Under the pieces are notes generated by a model that was given only the letters and a program-made list of their open reading frames with translations, had not been told where the DNA came from and did not search any database. Shown here piece after piece: positions 34,304 through 37,841 of a stretch of DNA of 37,841 nt. The stretch is taken from NCBI RefSeq assembly GCF_029266915.1, contig NZ_JARIEF010000105.1, positions 1-37,841 of the forward strand, given 5' to 3'. The position numbers and the translations under genes are program-made. Every line of letters starts with the position of its first letter. The stretch's first letter is position 1. Source of the stretch: Tissierella sp. (lineage in GTDB: Bacteria > Bacillota > Clostridia > Tissierellales > Tissierellaceae).

Positions 34304-34840
34304 TTGGAAGAAAAAGAACTAATAAAAGGCTTGAAAAGAAGTAAAGAAGAAGCATACGATGAACTTATAAATCTATACGGCAATAAACTTCTAAGAACTT
34401 GCTTCCTTATAAATAAGGACGAAAAAGAAGCAGAGGATATAGTTCAGGAGACCTTTATAAAAGTATTTAATTCTATTAAAAAATTTAAAGGAGACAGCTC
34501 CCTCTACACCTGGATCTATAGAATACTTCAAAATACTATAAAAGACAGGTATAGAAATAATATCCTTACAACACCTTATGAAGACTACACGGCAAGCGAA
34601 GACAATATGGAAGAGATAGTAATAGACAAGGAAAATAGAAAGATTTTAAAAGAAGAACTAGATAAAATAAACTTTATATATAAGCAGGTCATAGTACTTT
34701 TCTATTTTGATGATCTAAGCATTAAAGAAATAAGCCAGGTCCTAGACGAAAAAGAGGGAACTATAAAGAGCAAGCTTTCAAGAGGAAGAAAAATGCTGGC
34801 AGAAAACTTAATTAAAGGAGGAGAAATAAATGGACTATAA
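34304..34840 (+). CDS. ECF-family RNA polymerase sigma factor
   Basis: 178 residues with the two ECF domains. Region 2 has AEDIVQETFIKVFNSIKKF and SSLYTWIYRILQNTIKDRYR; region 4 has YFDDLSIKEISQVLDEKEGTI and KSKLSRGRKML for -35 recognition. The start codon is TTG at 34304, placed after AGGAGGGGG; no better ATG exists. The gene overlaps the next, a predicted membrane-bound anti-sigma factor, by 11 bases, and is preceded by an AACC/CGTC promoter. The signal is presumably at the cell envelope. Confidence 0.95.
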   Translation: MEEKELIKGLKRSKEEAYDELINLYGNKLLRTCFLINKDEKEAEDIVQETFIKVFNSIKKFKGDSSLYTWIYRILQNTIKDRYRNNILTTPYEDYTASEDNMEEIVIDKENRKILKEELDKINFIYKQVIVLFYFDDLSIKEISQVLDEKEGTIKSKLSRGRKMLAENLIKGGEINGL

Positions 34841-35150
34841 AGAAAAAGATTTTAAAGAACCTATAGACAGAGAAATAAGAAAGATCTTAAAAGAAGATAG
34901 TGATGATTTAAAATTATCCTTTAGTTCAATAGAAAAGATTAAAAAGAGCAGAAAGATAAGCTTAAGAGAGAAAATAAGTACACTTTTAAACCATGAAGTA
35001 GAAATTCCATTGACTCCTGCAATCATAGGATTTCTACTAGTTATAGGAATCAGTATATTTCCTAAAGATTTTGAACTTCCAAATAAAACAGAAATAATAA
35101 TCATAAATGGTTCTGAAATTATAATAGAAAAAAACAAAGGGGTGAGTTAG
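34830..35150 (+). CDS. Probable membrane-anchored anti-sigma factor
   Basis: A 106-residue protein with a charged cytoplasmic half (about 1-62), one membrane helix (PLTPAIIGFLLVIGISIF, about 62-80) and a short outside tail. The topology and the overlap with the sigma gene behind GGAGGAG are those of an anti-sigma factor that binds its sigma inside the cell. The zinc-type anti-sigma HxxxCxxC motif is absent and no domain family was recognised. The outside tail is only about 26 residues, so sensing is more likely done by the next protein in the operon. Confidence 0.75.
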   Translation: MDYKEKDFKEPIDREIRKILKEDSDDLKLSFSSIEKIKKSRKISLREKISTLLNHEVEIPLTPAIIGFLLVIGISIFPKDFELPNKTEIIIINGSEIIIEKNKGVS

Positions 35151-37346
35151 ATGAAGATAAAGATAAAATTGAAAACTCTGATTTTAATTACGATTCTAAC
35201 TCTAACTTTTATCTTGTTTATGGTTCCGGTTCTCAATATTGAGATTGGAAACTTGCTTAAGGAAAAAAGCTCTGATAAGGCAGAAATATTTTATAGAAGT
35301 TATATGAAAAGTCCCCTGAAGATAAACCATGATAAAGGACTATATAGCTATGGAGATTATCTCACAAAAGCGATGAATAAATATCAAATAAGTTCAAGTG
35401 GATGGGGAGGAGCTGAGAGGACCAGCCCGGAAAATATGAAAAAGGCTATGGAACTTTATGAAGATATACTAGCAAATAATAAAGACAATGGCTACAAGGG
35501 TAAATATGCGAACATGGCCTATACAAAGCTTCTTGATACAAGTATATCTACTCTGGATACAGATAAGCTAGAATATTGGATAAAGTGGGGGATGGAGACT
35601 GAAAATGAAGAAATCTCTTATATAAGCAAACTCTATAGAGCCTACTATAAATTTACAGAAAAAGCTTATAAAGAGGCTGAAGAGATGCTTAAAGGGCTTG
35701 ACAAGGACTTTTTAGATGAGAAATACTACCAGCTTCTAGCAGAAGTAAACCTGCACCTTGATAAAACAGATAAGGCCCGGGAAGCTTATAAAAAATTGGA
35801 AGAAATGGGTTCCGGAGGAATGATTGATAGGGATAAAAAATATTTTGGAGGAAGCTACCTGCTTCTAGACCAATATGCCATTGAAGAAAAGTTAGAAAAG
35901 CTTGATGGAGAATATAAGGTAAAGGGCAAGATAACAAATGATGGTAAGGGGATGCCCTTTATAGAAGTATATTTAAGTAAAGATATAGGAGTATTTTCTA
36001 CTCTTGGAAGAGTAGCAGATGCAGTAACTGATAAAAATGGAGAATTTGAAACTCTTCCGCTCAAGCAAGGTGTTTATGATATAGGGATAATGATTAACCC
36101 ATCTCAACTATATGGCAAGGTGTCCCTAAATGAAAACAGAAACTCTCTTCAGGTAAAAGGAGATCAAAGAGCCGACTTTAAGTTTGCCTCACCCATGTCT
36201 ATCAATTCTCCAAAAGAAAATGTAGTGGTCAAGGATGGAGAAAAGATAAGTCTAGCTTGGGACGAGGTAGATGGAGCGGAATATTATATGGTAAAGACGA
36301 TAGCCTTTGATAAAAAAGAAAACGCTGGAGCAGTTTATCATATTCAAATAAAAGATAAAGACGGATTTGAAAAAATAAAAGATAATACTATTGAATTTGG
36401 AATTGACAATATAGATAAGCATCCTAAAATATATTCATATGATGATAGCGGGGAAGAAATAATAAATCCAAGAACTATTCTAGCTTCTTTTATACCCAAT
36501 ATAGAAAACCCTCTTATAGTTGAAGCCTATGATAAATCGGATAAGATTATAAACAGCAGTATTAGTTTGATAGATGATTATGATAATATTGTAAGTGTTA
36601 CCTTCGATACGGAACTAACTAAGGGTGAAAAACTTATACTCGATAAGAAATATGAACAAGCGAAAGATCATTATGAAAACACCTTAAAGAAGGATCCAAA
36701 AGATAAGGAGGCACTGCTTTATTTAGCTAGAATGTATAGCATTGGATGGCAAAAAGGTAAAAAAGATCTACCAAAAGCTTTAGAATATGCGCAAAATTAC
36801 AATGATACTTATGACGACTACAATCTATCCCTAGAGGTCATAGGAGAGATGAATCGTGAGCAAAAGAAAGCAAATAGAGACTATATAAAAACTGTGCTAG
36901 ATACTACAGATGCGAAAGATAAGAACTATAATTTCTATAGGATACAAGCAAGCTACTTCCTAGCAGAAGAAAACTTGCTAGCAGCAAGAGATAGCTATGA
37001 AAAGATAGAAGAACATCAAGACATAGAGATACTTTATATAGATATGTATCTAGGAAACTATGATCGAGTGCTTAAAAAGATTAATGAAGAAGAGATAAGC
37101 GTTCTAAAGATGAATCTGTTAAAGTTAGGAGAAGTTTTAAAGAAAATAGAAACTATTCCTGAAAAAGAACTAGAAACCTTCAGAGGATTTTTAAAGACTC
37201 TTATAGAAAGAGAAGTGTCTATGAGTGAACAGCGCCAAATATACAAAAACACTCTTAAGATAGTTAAAAATCAAGACCTTAAAGATCTGGTAGAAGAAAT
37301 TGCCAAAGAAGAATATTTAGAAGATGAATATATAATAGAAGAGTAA
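35151..37346 (+). CDS. Membrane-anchored extracytoplasmic TPR protein with beta-sandwich middle
   Basis: Not a named family. The 731-residue product has an uncleaved signal or anchor (about 7-29) and then an outside body. Helical repeats of TPR type occupy about 35-240 (KAYKEAEEMLKGLDKDFL, TDKAREAYKKLEEMG). A carboxypeptidase-regulatory-like beta domain follows at about 252-345 (GKITNDGKGMPFIEVYL, DKNGEFETLPLKQGVYDI), then an Fn3-like domain (ISLAWDEVDGAEYYMVKT, about 365-480), and more TPRs to the end (KYEQAKDHYENTLKKDPKDK). The ATG directly follows the anti-sigma stop behind GGGGTGAG. It is likely the sensor or the main target of the ECF system; inference only. Confidence 0.85.
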   Translation: MKIKIKLKTLILITILTLTFILFMVPVLNIEIGNLLKEKSSDKAEIFYRSYMKSPLKINHDKGLYSYGDYLTKAMNKYQISSSGWGGAERTSPENMKKAMELYEDILANNKDNGYKGKYANMAYTKLLDTSISTLDTDKLEYWIKWGMETENEEISYISKLYRAYYKFTEKAYKEAEEMLKGLDKDFLDEKYYQLLAEVNLHLDKTDKAREAYKKLEEMGSGGMIDRDKKYFGGSYLLLDQYAIEEKLEKLDGEYKVKGKITNDGKGMPFIEVYLSKDIGVFSTLGRVADAVTDKNGEFETLPLKQGVYDIGIMINPSQLYGKVSLNENRNSLQVKGDQRADFKFASPMSINSPKENVVVKDGEKISLAWDEVDGAEYYMVKTIAFDKKENAGAVYHIQIKDKDGFEKIKDNTIEFGIDNIDKHPKIYSYDDSGEEIINPRTILASFIPNIENPLIVEAYDKSDKIINSSISLIDDYDNIVSVTFDTELTKGEKLILDKKYEQAKDHYENTLKKDPKDKEALLYLARMYSIGWQKGKKDLPKALEYAQNYNDTYDDYNLSLEVIGEMNREQKKANRDYIKTVLDTTDAKDKNYNFYRIQASYFLAEENLLAARDSYEKIEEHQDIEILYIDMYLGNYDRVLKKINEEEISVLKMNLLKLGEVLKKIETIPEKELETFRGFLKTLIEREVSMSEQRQIYKNTLKIVKNQDLKDLVEEIAKEEYLEDEYIIEE

Positions 37347-37366
37347 AATCTCTAGTATTTTTATTT

Positions 37367-37410
37367 GACCCCACGAGTTAGACGGGAAATCTAGCTCCGG
37401 GGGTCTTTTT
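37367..37410 (+). terminator. Terminator after the ECF operon
   Basis: Outer stem GACCCC/GGGGTC with two-base bulges, inner stem GAGTTAGA/TCTAGCTC (one G-T), loop CGGGAAA, then five T. Confidence 0.88.
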
Positions 37411-37600
37411 ATGTTCAAATATAAGCTAAATGTTTTATTAGGATAATATTTTATTCTTTAGGTTTTATTCACCTAGATAATCTAACTTTAGAAACTATAT
37501 AGATTAAAAGGTTTACATTAGACCTAGATTAGATTAAGATTTAGATATAATTAAGATTTATTAGTATTAGTATTAGAATAAAAATTGAAGGGAGAACTAG
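37411..37600. other. AT-rich leader before cobyric acid synthase
   Basis: Contains imperfect repeats: ACCTAGAT at 37471 and 37522, ATTAAGATTTA-type words around 37533-37560 and TTAGTAT/TAGTATTAG copies near 37561-37575. The conserved boxes of a cobalamin riboswitch were not found. A promoter was not assigned. Confidence 0.5.
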
Positions 37601-37841
37601 ATGGCGAATATAATGATACAAGGCACCACTTCATCAGCTGGAAAAAGCCTTATGTGTACTGGGTTATGCAAGATATTTAAAGAGGACGGCTACAAGGTAT
37701 TTCCTTTTAAGTCTCAAAATATGAGTTCTAGATATTACACTACAAAAGAAGGCCATAAAATGAGTACTGCTCAGGCTATGCAGGCCGTGGCTGCAGGTCT
37801 TGAACCTCATCGGGATATGAATCCTATACTGCTCCTGCCAA
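37601..37841 (+). CDS. cobQ: Cobyric acid synthase (adenosylcobyrinate amidotransferase), 5' part
   Basis: The first 80 codons of a gene cut by the window end. ATG 37601 follows GAAGGGAGAACTAG. The translation has the CobQ/CbiP N-terminal ATPase features: [20 protein letters not shown] (P-loop-like), [32 protein letters not shown] and MNPILLLP. The enzyme amidates four side chains of adenosylcobyrinic acid a,c-diamide. Cobalamin made this way is the cofactor of glutamate mutase at the other end of the window; other cobalamin genes probably follow. Confidence 0.95.
   Translation, partial: MANIMIQGTTSSAGKSLMCTGLCKIFKEDGYKVFPFKSQNMSSRYYTTKEGHKMSTAQAMQAVAAGLEPHRDMNPILLLP

Noticed and set aside
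37411-37600. CRISPR array or tandem repeat locus
   Set aside because: The repeats are short, imperfect and AT-rich with no uniform spacers; no cas genes are present.

Overview
The window is AT-rich DNA from an anaerobic low-GC Firmicute, most likely a clostridial or tissierellial amino-acid fermenter. This rests on the gene content (methylaspartate route of glutamate fermentation, aspartase, class I Fe-S hydratase), strong AGGAGG-type ribosome sites, occasional TTG starts, and an ECF promoter of the AACC/CGTC type. The species cannot be named from the sequence. TGA is a normal stop here.

Region 1 (3-7748, + strand) encodes glutamate catabolism: glutamate mutase epsilon subunit (cut by the window edge and carrying an in-frame TGA), methylaspartate ammonia-lyase, a two-subunit class I fumarase-type hydratase that probably acts as mesaconase, then citD, citE, citF and citC homologues. 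In this context the lyase is more likely citramalate lyase than citrate lyase. The pathway would be glutamate -> 3-methylaspartate -> mesaconate -> citramalate -> acetate + pyruvate. A DUF2225 gene on the minus strand follows (7817-8482).

Region 2 (8683-19710, +) is a maltodextrin locus: promoter with a LacI-type operator, malQ, maltodextrin/glycogen phosphorylase, a MalE-like lipoprotein, an unknown membrane protein, MalF with a long cytoplasmic coiled-coil extension, MalG, MalK and a LacI-family regulator. Linear dextrins would be imported, trimmed and phosphorolysed to glucose-1-phosphate.

Region 3 (19743-23009) holds an aspartase-type lyase gene behind a promoter containing a perfect 12-bp inverted repeat, an M81/MlrC-family metallopeptidase gene, and a tRNA-Leu(CAA) on the minus strand.

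Region 4 (23075-30617, +) is a second sugar operon: lipoprotein, two permeases (the first with a large extracytoplasmic insert), a fused GH65 disaccharide phosphorylase/beta-phosphoglucomutase, and its own ATPase. An alpha-linked glucose disaccharide would enter and be converted to glucose plus glucose-6-phosphate by one polypeptide.

Region 5 (30654-37841) contains a split ArsP/DUF318-type permease pair on the minus strand with an operator-like palindrome, a 462-base gene-free stretch, a DUF3810 membrane metalloprotease-like gene, an EamA transporter, an ECF sigma/anti-sigma/TPR-protein operon with a likely self-recognised promoter, and the 5' end of cobyric acid synthase. Glutamate mutase needs adenosylcobalamin, so the last gene fits the metabolism of region 1.

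The observations most worth a second look are the TGA inside glmE, the MalF extension with its orphan membrane partner, the GH65-betaPGM fusion operon, and the ECF sigma operon.
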